From contig NZ_BCSX01000029.1 of assembly GCF_001570425.1 (NCBI RefSeq), forward strand, positions 1 through 58,522: DNA of 58,522 bases, read 5' to 3'. The translations under genes and the position numbers were made by a program. Position 1 is the stretch's first letter, and each line of letters opens with the position of its first letter. The notes under the pieces were generated by a model. The model saw nothing but the letters and a program-made list of their open reading frames with translations. It ran no database searches and had not been told where the DNA came from. Below are positions 34,885 to 42,561 of this stretch, piece by piece. Origin of the DNA: Mycolicibacterium brisbanense. Lineage in GTDB: Bacteria > Actinomycetota > Actinomycetes > Mycobacteriales > Mycobacteriaceae.

Positions 34885-35643
34885 ATGGGCACACCCACGT
34901 TGGCCGTATGGAAGTTCGCCTCGTGCGACGGCTGCCAGCTCACCCTGCTCGACTGTGAGGACGAACTGCTCACCCTCGCCGGGCAGGTCCAGATCACCAC
35001 CTTCCTGGAGGCTTCCAGTGCGGTGATGAGCGGACCGTACGACGTGTCGCTGGTCGAGGGGTCCATCACTACCCCCGCCGACGAGCGACGGATCAGAGAG
35101 ATCCGCGAGCAGTCGGCAACCTTGGTGACGATCGGTGCCTGTGCCACGGCCGGCGGGATCCAGGCCCTGCGCAATTTCGGCGACGTCGCCGAGTTCACGT
35201 CGGTGGTCTACGCCCACCCCGACTACATCGACACCCTGGCCACATCCACTGCGCCGGCCGAGCACGTCACGGTCGACTACCAGCTGCAAGGCTGCCCGAT
35301 CGACCGCGGCCAGTTGCTCGACACGCTGGCCGCGCTGCTGATCGGGCGCAAACCCCGCCTACCCGCCAAAACCGTGTGCACCGAATGCAAACTGCGCGGA
35401 GTCACGTGTGTCGTTGTCGCCGAGGGCATCCCGTGTCTCGGACCGGTCACCCATGCCGGCTGTGGAGCCTTGTGTCCCACATACCATCGCGGCTGCTATG
35501 GCTGTTTCGGACCGGCTGCCACACCCAACACCTCAGCCCTGGTTCCCGTGTTGCGTCGCGACGGATTGTCGAACGACGACGTCGAGAGGGTGTTTTCGAC
35601 GTTCAACGTCGCGCACTTCTCTACCGAGCGGAATGACCGGTGA
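34885..35643 (+). CDS. hyhS: NiFe hydrogenase group 3b, small (delta) subunit
   Basis: 252-residue small subunit that carries the iron-sulfur relay between the NiFe site and the diaphorase. The proximal-cluster motif is FASCDGCQLTLLDC, with further ligands in IGACATAGG and LQGCPIDRGQL. Additional cysteines lie in CTECKLRGVTCVV, CGALCP and CYGCFG for medial/distal clusters. There is no Tat signal, so the complex stays in the cytoplasm as expected for group 3b. The start is immediately after the hyhG stop; the stop overlaps the hyhL GTG start. Confidence 0.94.
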   Translation: MGTPTLAVWKFASCDGCQLTLLDCEDELLTLAGQVQITTFLEASSAVMSGPYDVSLVEGSITTPADERRIREIREQSATLVTIGACATAGGIQALRNFGDVAEFTSVVYAHPDYIDTLATSTAPAEHVTVDYQLQGCPIDRGQLLDTLAALLIGRKPRLPAKTVCTECKLRGVTCVVVAEGIPCLGPVTHAGCGALCPTYHRGCYGCFGPAATPNTSALVPVLRRDGLSNDDVERVFSTFNVAHFSTERNDR

Positions 35644-36932
35644 AGCCCGAGATCAGGACCCTGTCGGTCGGTGCGCTGACCCGGGTCGAGGGCGAGGGCG
35701 CCCTGCATGTCACCCTCAAGGACCGTGCGGTGGAGAGCGTCGAGCTGAACATCTATGAGCCGCCGCGATTCTTCGAGGCGTTCCTGCGGGGTCGCGCCTA
35801 CACCGAACCTCCCGACATCACCGCACGCGTATGCGGTATCTGTCCGGTCGCCTATCAGGTGAGCGCATGCAACGCCATCGAAGACGCGTGCGGGGTGGTT
35901 GTCGATCCTGAGCTGGTGCAGCTGCGCCGCCTGCTCTACTGCGGCGAATGGATCCACAGCCACGCGCTGCACATCTTCCTGCTGCACCTGCCGGACTTCC
36001 TGGGCTATCCGGACGGTATCAGCCTGGCCAAGGACCGGCCCGACTTGATCGAACGCGGCCTGGCCCTGAAGAAGGCCGGCAATCGGTTGATGGAGCACAT
36101 AGGTGGGCGGGCCATCCATCCGATCAACGTCCGGCTCGGCGGGTTCTACTCCGTCCCCGAGCCTGGCGACCTCAAACCCGTCGCCGAGCAATTACGCCAC
36201 GCACTCGACGATGCCCTGACGACCCTGCACGAGGTGGCTGAATTCGACTATCCGGAGGTCGAATTCGATCACGAGTTCTTGGCGCTGACCCAGCCTGGAC
36301 GTTATCCGATCGAGGACGGCGCGATCGCTCGCAGCGAGGGGCCGGCATTCCCCCTCGCCTCGTTCACCGACCACGTGATCGAGACCCAGGTCCGACGTTC
36401 GACGGCATTACATGCCACCCTCGACGGCGCGCGGTACCTGACCGGCCCGTTGGCCCGTTACTCACTCAACCATGCCACGCTGTCACCGGTCGCCCGAGAG
36501 GCAGCAGCCGCCGCCGGGTTGGCGGCACAGTGCCGAAATCCGTTCCGCAGCATCGCTGTCCGACTGGTCGAGGTCGTCTACGCCATCGACGAGGCCCTGA
36601 ACATCATCGCCGAGTACCGGCGCCCAGCGCGGCCCTTCGTCGATGTGGCGGCCCATGCTGCTGTTGGACACGGGGCCAGTGAGGCACCGCGGGGATTGCT
36701 CTATCACCGTTACGACATCGGCGACGACGGCCTGATCCGGGCCGCGACGATCGTGCCGCCCACCGCGCAGAACCAGGCAGCCATCGAACACGAGATGGCC
36801 GAGCTGGTCGCGGCCAACCTGACCATCGACGATGCCTCCTTGACCTCGTTGTGCGAGAAGTCGATTCGCAACCACGATCCGTGTATCTCGTGTTCGGCAC
36901 ACTTTCTGACACTGACCGTGGACCGCACATGA
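35640..36932 (+). CDS. hyhL: NiFe hydrogenase group 3b, large catalytic subunit
   Basis: 430-residue subunit that holds the NiFe(CN)2CO active site. The L1 motif is RVCGICPVAYQVS and the L2 motif is DPCISCSAH near the C-terminus. Nine residues (FLTLTVDRT) follow the His of DPCxxCxxH, the peptide removed by the maturation protease encoded next. It starts with GTG at 35640, overlapping the hyhS stop, and overlaps the protease start (ATGA). No hypA-F genes are in the window, so the general maturation set must be elsewhere. Confidence 0.95.
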   Translation: MKPEIRTLSVGALTRVEGEGALHVTLKDRAVESVELNIYEPPRFFEAFLRGRAYTEPPDITARVCGICPVAYQVSACNAIEDACGVVVDPELVQLRRLLYCGEWIHSHALHIFLLHLPDFLGYPDGISLAKDRPDLIERGLALKKAGNRLMEHIGGRAIHPINVRLGGFYSVPEPGDLKPVAEQLRHALDDALTTLHEVAEFDYPEVEFDHEFLALTQPGRYPIEDGAIARSEGPAFPLASFTDHVIETQVRRSTALHATLDGARYLTGPLARYSLNHATLSPVAREAAAAAGLAAQCRNPFRSIAVRLVEVVYAIDEALNIIAEYRRPARPFVDVAAHAAVGHGASEAPRGLLYHRYDIGDDGLIRAATIVPPTAQNQAAIEHEMAELVAANLTIDDASLTSLCEKSIRNHDPCISCSAHFLTLTVDRT

Positions 36933-37384
36933 GTGTTCTGGTCATCGGGATCGGGAACCCTTTTCGGTGTGACGACGGTATCGGGCCCGCAGTGGCGGCC
37001 GCGATCGCCCGACGGCACATTCCGGGGATACAGGTGATGACCGATATCGGAGACCCGGGCTCGATCCTCGACGCCTGGACCGGTGTCGAGTTCGCAATCG
37101 TCGTGGACGCTGCACTCAGCCGCGATGGAACACCCGGCAGGATCCGCCGCTGGACCCCCGCAGACGGCGGCGGGCCTCCGGTCGTGAGCTCGCACATGTT
37201 GGGTTTGGCACAGGCGTACTCGCTCGGCGAGGCACTCGCGCGGTTGCCGCGCCGGTTGGTGGTCTTCACCGTTGACGTCATGGACGTCGGTCACGGAAAC
37301 GCGCTGACACCCGTCGTCGCGGACGCGGTGTCCTCCGTGGTCGACGCCGTGGAGGCCGAGCTTCGTTCTACGGAATCGGCGTGA
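36929..37384 (+). CDS. hyhD: Hydrogenase maturation protease
   Basis: 151-residue endopeptidase of the HyaD/HycI family that trims the C-terminal peptide of the large subunit after nickel insertion. The signature start VLVIGIGNPFRCDDGIG contains the conserved Asp and glycine residues that bind Ni, and SSHMLGLAQAYSLGEAL supplies the conserved His. It overlaps hyhL by 4 bp. Its end overlaps a convergent gene by 17 bp. The gene symbol follows the hyh operon and is not a verified name. Confidence 0.9.
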   Translation: MSVLVIGIGNPFRCDDGIGPAVAAAIARRHIPGIQVMTDIGDPGSILDAWTGVEFAIVVDAALSRDGTPGRIRRWTPADGGGPPVVSSHMLGLAQAYSLGEALARLPRRLVVFTVDVMDVGHGNALTPVVADAVSSVVDAVEAELRSTESA

Positions 37385-38075
37385 CGGTGGCCATGCCGGG
37401 TGACTGTGCCGGGTCCACCTCGCCGTAGTGCTCATACTCTGCGCGCGCCGTGCGTTCAGCCCGCGCACGCAGACCGCGCATCATCGCGCGCTCCATGATG
37501 AAGTGCACGATGTCGAACCAGGGACGTCCGACAAAGCCACCGCTACCGCGCACGATCAGTCGAGTCCAACCATTGCTGCGCCGCAGATGGAAACTCCACA
37601 CACCAGAAGCCTTCTCCCCCTGCTGGACCCGTGCGAAATCAGCCGGTGACATCAGTACCAGGTCAGATTCCGGCTCCAGCAGCGCCACCACCTGACGAGC
37701 ATTGTCGCCGTAGCGCCGCGCCAGCCAGATGGTGTCGCCGACATGAAGGTCCTGCCACTCGGGATGGATCGCGTGCGCGTTGTGAATGCGCGCTCCCACA
37801 GCCTGCTCCAACAGCGCGTAACTGTAGAAGCCGCCGCGGTCTTCACCGATCTGGACCAACCAGGGCCATATCGCCCGAACCGGGGCGTCGATCGTCACCG
37901 CCCGCGTCGTCCTCGGCGCGTCGGCCTCGGCCAGTTCGTCACCGGGAAGCTCCGCGGCCACTTCGGATTTGCCTGCGCCCCAGGTGTACATCCAGGGGCG
38001 AAACGCGCCTCGATACGTCACCAGTACGCCGGCTACGGCCATCAATCCTGCGAGGCAAGGGCGTTGCTTTCCCAT
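37368..38075 (-). CDS. SRPBCC-like membrane-anchored protein
   Basis: 235-residue protein with an N-terminal hydrophobic segment (LAGLMAVAGVLVTYRGAF), then a likely SRPBCC/START-like lipid- or ligand-binding fold. Supporting stretches are TRAVTIDAPVRAIWPWLVQIGEDRGGFYSY, then the beta strands GDTIWLARR, VVALLEPESDLVLM, VWSFHLRRSNGWTRLIVRGSG and the long C-terminal helix DIVHFIMERAMMRGLRARAE. This layout is common in mycobacterial SRPBCC proteins. A DosR-type box lies 35 bp upstream, so it is probably hypoxia-induced. Its 3' end overlaps the hydrogenase protease gene on the other strand. The ligand is unknown. Confidence 0.8.
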   Translation of the reverse strand: MGKQRPCLAGLMAVAGVLVTYRGAFRPWMYTWGAGKSEVAAELPGDELAEADAPRTTRAVTIDAPVRAIWPWLVQIGEDRGGFYSYALLEQAVGARIHNAHAIHPEWQDLHVGDTIWLARRYGDNARQVVALLEPESDLVLMSPADFARVQQGEKASGVWSFHLRRSNGWTRLIVRGSGGFVGRPWFDIVHFIMERAMMRGLRARAERTARAEYEHYGEVDPAQSPGMATVTPIP

Positions 38076-38109
38076 ATCCAGAGGCTAGGAGCACCGCCAC
38101 ATGTGCAGA

Positions 38110-38124
38110 AGGGTCGAAGGTCCT
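38110..38124 (-). promoter_or_regulatory. DosR-type box upstream of the SRPBCC gene
   Basis: Minus-strand AGGACCTTCGACCCT, a close match to the DosR pattern and nearly identical to the box at 32882-32896. It is 35 bp upstream of the ATG at 38075. Confidence 0.7.
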
Positions 38125-38151
38125 CGGTATCAGTGTCCGCAGGTCAGAGGA

Positions 38152-39423
38152 TCACGGCACGATCGATACCGTCTCGTCGAATCCTGCAGCGAGACAGTCA
38201 TGCAACACATTGGGGTCGGGAATCGCACCGGTATCCGCGTTGATTCCGATCGCACACGTGTCGACATACGTGAGCATGGTGGTGTTCACGCTCGCGCCCA
38301 GCGTCGGAGAGAATGCGTACTGCATCCGCACGGGGGCGCCGCCCAGCCGCAGCGCGACTGCGAAGCCAGGGACGTCGCTGGCGACGAAGTCGACCCGACG
38401 CAGCTCGGCACCGACATAGCTGCGCGGCATGGCGTTGAGGCCTGAAGCGATGAGCTGCGTGTAGGCGAGGGACCGCTCGGCTCTTGCCTTGCCGGTACGT
38501 TCGTGGATCGCGCAAATCCTGCGCGCAGGATCCGTCACACCGACGGGCACCGCCACGCGCATGAGGGTCGCCCGGTTGCCGCCGGCGGCGTCGTCGTGGC
38601 GTCGGATACTGATCGGCATGGCCATCACCAGGTCATCGAGTGCGACACCGTGGCACTCGTGATAGCGACGAAGCCCGCCGGCCACCGCCGCGATGAAGGC
38701 GTCGTTCAGCGAACCCCCGGCTGCTCGCCCGGCGAACTGCAAGGCCGACTTGCTCACCTCCAGGATGTCGAGATGGCGAGTTGCGGTGCGGTTACGCATG
38801 ATGGGCGATCGAGGGCCGGCGATCGGACGCGCGGCCCGAAAGATCGACAGCGCAGTCGGTATTGTCGCCAACGCGGCGTCGACAGGGTGCCGCAGGGCCG
38901 TTAGCGCACGCGACGCGAGGCCGAGTGAACGCGACGGCACCTGACCGCCTTCGGGCGGCTTTCCCAGGTTGTCAAACAGGATCGACGCGATCTGTACCGC
39001 ACCGACACCGTCGGTCAGCGCATGATCGAACTTGCACAGCAGCGCGCCGCTTCCGTCGGACAGTCCGTCCACAAACGTTGCCTGCCAAAGAGGCCGGCGA
39101 TGGTCATAGCCGGTCATGAGCGCCGTGCCGGCGAGAGCGAGGAGGTCGCTCTGACGGAGTCCCGGCCGGGTCAATCTGTGCAGGTGGAATTCGAGATCGA
39201 AGTCAGGATCATGCTCCCAGCGCGGAGGCAGGGGCGGAATCGAGCGAACGACCCGTTGCCGGAAGCGGGGCACGCACCGGCTGATCTGATCGAAACGATC
39301 GGCAACCAGTTGCCAATCAGGAGGCCGCTCCAACACGATGAGCGTGACGATCGTCGAGCGCAACACCGGATCATCGCCGAGTGACCACATGAATGCATCA
39401 GCGCCACTGAGGTATTCGCACAT
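38152..39423 (-). CDS. WS/DGAT: wax ester synthase / diacylglycerol acyltransferase
   Basis: 423-residue acyltransferase from the ATG at 39423 that would esterify acyl-CoA to diacylglycerol or fatty alcohol for lipid storage. N-terminal MCEYLSGADAFMWSLGDDP, central LWQATFVDGL and C-terminal NTTMLTYVDTCAIGIN are WS/DGAT landmarks. The catalytic HHxxxDG motif reads DHALTDG: the first His is Asp, but the second (catalytic) His and DG are kept. Relatives are the tgs/DGAT proteins of the DosR regulon such as tgs1. The upstream small gene (39443-39706) is 19 bp away, and the SRPBCC gene follows after 76 bp. Confidence 0.9.
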   Translation of the reverse strand: MCEYLSGADAFMWSLGDDPVLRSTIVTLIVLERPPDWQLVADRFDQISRCVPRFRQRVVRSIPPLPPRWEHDPDFDLEFHLHRLTRPGLRQSDLLALAGTALMTGYDHRRPLWQATFVDGLSDGSGALLCKFDHALTDGVGAVQIASILFDNLGKPPEGGQVPSRSLGLASRALTALRHPVDAALATIPTALSIFRAARPIAGPRSPIMRNRTATRHLDILEVSKSALQFAGRAAGGSLNDAFIAAVAGGLRRYHECHGVALDDLVMAMPISIRRHDDAAGGNRATLMRVAVPVGVTDPARRICAIHERTGKARAERSLAYTQLIASGLNAMPRSYVGAELRRVDFVASDVPGFAVALRLGGAPVRMQYAFSPTLGASVNTTMLTYVDTCAIGINADTGAIPDPNVLHDCLAAGFDETVSIVP

Positions 39424-39442
39424 CGGAGAGCGCACCGCGCGA

Positions 39443-39706
39443 TCACGCCGCGACTGCGACGTCGACGGACAGCCGGTCGGCAACCGCGTGCACTGCCGGC
39501 CAGTCGCCCGCGCACACCGCTCTCGCGAGTTCGTCGACAAGGGGGCTGTGCGCTCCGAGTTCAGCGAGCCACGCCGCAACGGTACGAGGAAGTTGGTCGG
39601 CACGCACCTGGACTTTGCGACCTTCGTGCAGTCGATCGGTCAGCAGATAACAGACGACGGGTGCTGATTTGTGGTGGTGCCACACCAGGCTATCCAACGT
39701 TTTCAT
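39443..39706 (-). CDS. Small hypothetical protein upstream of WS/DGAT
   Basis: 87-residue protein that I do not recognise. It begins MKTLDSLVWHHHKSAPVVCYLL with three consecutive histidines, followed by a helical C-terminal part rich in Ala/Val/Leu and acidic residues (PRTVAAWLAELG, ELARAVCAGDWPAVHAVADRL). The second of two adjacent ATGs (39706) is preferred because GAGGAG is 5 bp upstream. It is the first gene in a three-gene transcript with the WS/DGAT and SRPBCC genes, and the intergenic region behind it carries three DosR-type boxes. A dormancy-associated accessory role is inferred from context only. Confidence 0.7.
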   Translation of the reverse strand: MKTLDSLVWHHHKSAPVVCYLLTDRLHEGRKVQVRADQLPRTVAAWLAELGAHSPLVDELARAVCAGDWPAVHAVADRLSVDVAVAA

Positions 39707-39844
39707 CATTACTCCTCGTCAGCTCCTGCCTACCCATCACACTGCTGCCGCCGGCTGGGCCCCAGAGCCGAAAGCCATGATGCTGCAGCACCTTGAGTCC
39801 CAAGCCCGATACGCCATCGGCCGGTCGTTATGCCGTCGGTCCCC

Positions 39845-39882
39845 GGGACCTACGGCCCTGCCCGGCCGTGACCTTCGGGCAC
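39845..39882. promoter_or_regulatory. Two DosR-type boxes, 23 bp apart
   Basis: GGGACCTACGGCCCT (39845-39859), one of the best matches in the window, and GTGACCTTCGGGCAC (39868-39882). They lie in the divergent region between the 87-residue/WS-DGAT transcript and the P1B-ATPase transcript. Of the rest of 39710-40067, only the tandem repeat and a third box look notable. Confidence 0.72.
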
Positions 39883-39923
39883 TTTCCGACCCCTGCGGCG
39901 GCGCGTCGTTCACCTACAGGCGG

Positions 39924-39969
39924 CCCGCTATCCCGAGATGACGTGACCCGCTATCCCGAGATGACGTGA
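39924..39969. repeat. Perfect 23-bp tandem repeat
   Basis: Two identical 23-bp units, 39924-39946 and 39947-39969, each starting CCCGCTATCCCGAG and ending ATGACGTGA. They directly abut the third DosR-type box at 39973. The unit length equals the start-to-start distance of the box pairs at 39845/39868 and 53497/53520. Confidence 0.9.
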
Positions 39970-39972
39970 AAG

Positions 39973-39987
39973 GAGTCTTTCGGCCCT
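39973..39987 (+). promoter_or_regulatory. DosR-type box upstream of the P1B-ATPase operon
   Basis: GAGTCTTTCGGCCCT matches the 3' half of the box pattern perfectly and lies 81 bp before the mini-ORF at 40068. Confidence 0.6.
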
Positions 39988-40067
39988 ACCTTGTCGATCC
40001 TGGTTGCACGCATTGTCACCGCAGTACCCAGAACGCGGGAATCTGCTCGAAGGGAAGGTCGACGAAC

Positions 40068-40172
40068 ATGATGTGGTACGGCGGAGGCCGGCGCGGCTGG
40101 ATCGTGATGAGCCCGCTCACCGACGAGGGCGATTTGCCCCGGCGCATGACACTGTTGCACGAGCACCGCTGA
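40068..40172 (+). CDS. 34-residue mini-protein upstream of the P1B-ATPase
   Basis: Very short open frame starting at the ATG 40068, preceded by AAGGGAAGG (about 8 bp upstream). The sequence is MMWYGGGRRGWIVMSPLTDE followed by a basic C-terminal part ending in HEHR. Its stop is 4 bp before the ATPase start, so the two would be translationally coupled. The glycine/arginine and tryptophan content is unlike random sequence in the other frames, but length prevents a firm call. It might act as a leader peptide or a small transporter partner. Confidence 0.5.
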   Translation: MMWYGGGRRGWIVMSPLTDEGDLPRRMTLLHEHR

Positions 40173-40176
40173 ACCG

Positions 40177-42561
40177 ATGGCCGTGCGCTCGCATCCCAAC
40201 CGGCGCGATTCCTGGGTCGCCCTGCAGCTCCGTCGGATCCGTCCGCTGATCGAACCCGCGCTCGTCGTCACAACCGTCGCCGCCCTGGGCGGTGGCGCAA
40301 TAGCATGGCTGACGGCATCCCGAGAGCTGGCCGACAGCTTCTGGATTGCCGGCACTGTACTGGCGGTGATACCTGCCGTGGCGTGGGTGGTCGCGGGACT
40401 ACGTCGGGGCCAGTTCGGCGTGGACGTGATAGCCGTGCTGTCGTTGGTTGGCACGCTGCTGGTGGGTGAGTATCTGGCCGGCGCCCTGGTCGCGGTGATG
40501 CTAGCCGGTGGACGTGCCCTCGACTCCGCGGCAGCGCGGCGGGCATCTCACGATCTGCGGGCGTTGATGGAGCGGGCGCCAAAGTTTGCCCGGCGCCGGG
40601 CCGGCACGACGGTCGAGACGATCCCGCTGGCCGAAGTGGTCGTCGATGACCTGCTGGTCGTGGGGTCAGGCGAAGTGGTCCCGGTCGACGGTCGAGTGGC
40701 CGACGTGGTTGCGGTTCTTGACGAGTCGGCACTGACGGGCGAATCGGTTCAGGTGGAACGCGGTGTCGGCGACCCGGTCCGTAGCGGTGTCGTCAACGCC
40801 GGCGGCGCATTCGAATTGCGTGCCACTGCCACAGCCGAGGACAGCACCTATGCCGGAATTGTGCGGCTGGCACAGCAGGCCGGCGCGGAGAGTGCCCCTC
40901 TGGTGCGGTTGGCCGACAGGTACGCGACGTGGTTCCTGCCTCTGGCGTTGTTGCTCGCGGGCATTGCGTGGCTGGCCAGCGGCTCGCCGGTGCGGGCGGT
41001 GGCGGTGCTGGTGGTGGCGACCCCGTGTCCGCTGTTGTTGGCGGCGCCGGTGGCGATCGTGTCGGGCTTGTCACGGGCATCCCGGGCCGGCGTGATCGTG
41101 CGGGGCGGCGGCGCGTTGGAGAATCTGGGACAGGCAACGACTTTGGTGATGGACAAGACCGGCACATTGACGATGGGACGTCCGGCGGTCATTGACGTCG
41201 TCGGCGCGCCAGGCCATACCACGACCGAATTGTTGCGGTTGGCCGCGTCCGTGGATCAGTACTCCCCTCACGTGCTGGCTGAGGCGATAGTCACCGAGGC
41301 CGTGACCCGCGGAATTGATCTGTCGCTGCCCGAGGACGTCGTAGAAGAGTCCGGCCGAGGGGTCACCGCCACGATCGAGGGCCGGCGGATTTTTGTCGGG
41401 AAAATACCTGTCGGCGCAGTGTCTGGTGACTGGGCTCGCGCCGTCATCAACCGGGCGCGCCTCGACGGCGCAGCCGTCGCGTGGGTATGCCTCGACGACA
41501 CGCCAAGCGGTGCCGTGCTGCTGCGGGATCCGTTGCGTCGCCATGCGCCTCGCACCATGCGGCGGTTGCGCGACGCCGGCATGAACCGCCTGGTCATGTT
41601 GACCGGTGATCGCGCCGAACCAGCGCGCGAAGTCGCCACCGTGTTAGGACTGGACGAGGTGTACGCCGAGCAGACTCCGGCGGACAAAGTCGCTGCCGTG
41701 CGTTGCGAACGCGAACGTGCGGTGACGGTGATGGTCGGTGACGGAATCAACGACGCGCCTGCACTGGCAGCCGCGACCGTCGGCGTGGCGATGGGGGCAC
41801 GCGGCGCCACAGCGTCGTCCGAAGCCGCCGATATCGTATTGACCACCGACCGCCTCGACCGGCTCGCCGACGCCATGGATATCGCCCGCTGGTCGCGGCA
41901 CATCGCCGTACAAAGCGCCGTCGCGGGCATGAGCTTGTCGCTGCTGGCGATGGTGGTTGCCGCGTTGGGCTGGTTACCTCCCGCGGCTGGTGCGCTACTG
42001 CAAGAAGGTATCGATGTCACTGTGATTCTCAACGCGCTGCGTGCCTTGCGTGCGAATACCACCGACGTCGAGGTGCCCGCCGATACCGAGAAGATGCTGC
42101 GCCGCTTCTCCGCCGAACACGACGAGTTGCGGGACACGCTCGGGGTCCTGCGGGACAGCGCCGACTTGCTGGCCGCCGCCCCCGACAGCACGGCGCTCCA
42201 ATCGCTGCTCACTGCGCACCGTCTGCTCGTCGATCGGATTCTGCCCCACGAACAGGCGGAGGAAACCCTCTTGTACCCCGCGCTGGCACGCCCGCTCGGT
42301 GGCGGTGAGGCAACCGCCACCATGAGCCGCACCCACGCCGAGATTCAGCGGCTCGCCGATCGTATCGGTGCACATGCGGGCCTTGCCGAAGCGGCCGGAG
42401 CAATCCAGCCTGACCAGATCGACGACCTGCTCGCGTCCCTCTACGGCCTCTACGCGCTGCTTCGCCTGCACTTCGTTCAGGAAGAAGAAAGCTACTTCAC
42501 GCTGGCCGACGATGCGCCCGAAAGCAATGCCGGGGACGAATCACATCCCATCGCCCGCTGA
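40177..42561 (+). CDS. P1B-type metal ATPase with C-terminal hemerythrin domain
   Basis: 794-residue transporter. The metal-path motif in the sixth core helix is TPC (Thr282-Pro283-Cys284), the P1B-5 signature. Phosphorylation occurs at Asp326 in DKTGTLTMG, with TGES and GDGINDAPAL in the expected places. No N-terminal metal-binding domain is present. From about residue 640 a hemerythrin-like domain follows, with His648 (EHDE), His691 and Glu695 (HEQAEE), His720 (THAEIQ) and His765 plus Glu769 (HFVQE), enough for a diiron site. P1B-5 ATPases with this tail are described (Sinorhizobium Nia) as Fe2+/Ni2+ exporters. Three DosR-type boxes lie upstream; the NiFe hydrogenase is close by. Confidence 0.88.
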   Translation: MAVRSHPNRRDSWVALQLRRIRPLIEPALVVTTVAALGGGAIAWLTASRELADSFWIAGTVLAVIPAVAWVVAGLRRGQFGVDVIAVLSLVGTLLVGEYLAGALVAVMLAGGRALDSAAARRASHDLRALMERAPKFARRRAGTTVETIPLAEVVVDDLLVVGSGEVVPVDGRVADVVAVLDESALTGESVQVERGVGDPVRSGVVNAGGAFELRATATAEDSTYAGIVRLAQQAGAESAPLVRLADRYATWFLPLALLLAGIAWLASGSPVRAVAVLVVATPCPLLLAAPVAIVSGLSRASRAGVIVRGGGALENLGQATTLVMDKTGTLTMGRPAVIDVVGAPGHTTTELLRLAASVDQYSPHVLAEAIVTEAVTRGIDLSLPEDVVEESGRGVTATIEGRRIFVGKIPVGAVSGDWARAVINRARLDGAAVAWVCLDDTPSGAVLLRDPLRRHAPRTMRRLRDAGMNRLVMLTGDRAEPAREVATVLGLDEVYAEQTPADKVAAVRCERERAVTVMVGDGINDAPALAAATVGVAMGARGATASSEAADIVLTTDRLDRLADAMDIARWSRHIAVQSAVAGMSLSLLAMVVAALGWLPPAAGALLQEGIDVTVILNALRALRANTTDVEVPADTEKMLRRFSAEHDELRDTLGVLRDSADLLAAAPDSTALQSLLTAHRLLVDRILPHEQAEETLLYPALARPLGGGEATATMSRTHAEIQRLADRIGAHAGLAEAAGAIQPDQIDDLLASLYGLYALLRLHFVQEEESYFTLADDAPESNAGDESHPIAR

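Noticed and set aside
34885..34960. Tat signal for the hydrogenase small subunit
   Set aside because: The N-terminus goes straight into the first iron-sulfur motif (FASCDGCQ) with no twin arginine or hydrophobic segment, consistent with a cytoplasmic group 3b enzyme.
39924..39969. CRISPR array
   Set aside because: Only two directly adjacent 23-bp units, with no spacer and no cas genes nearby.
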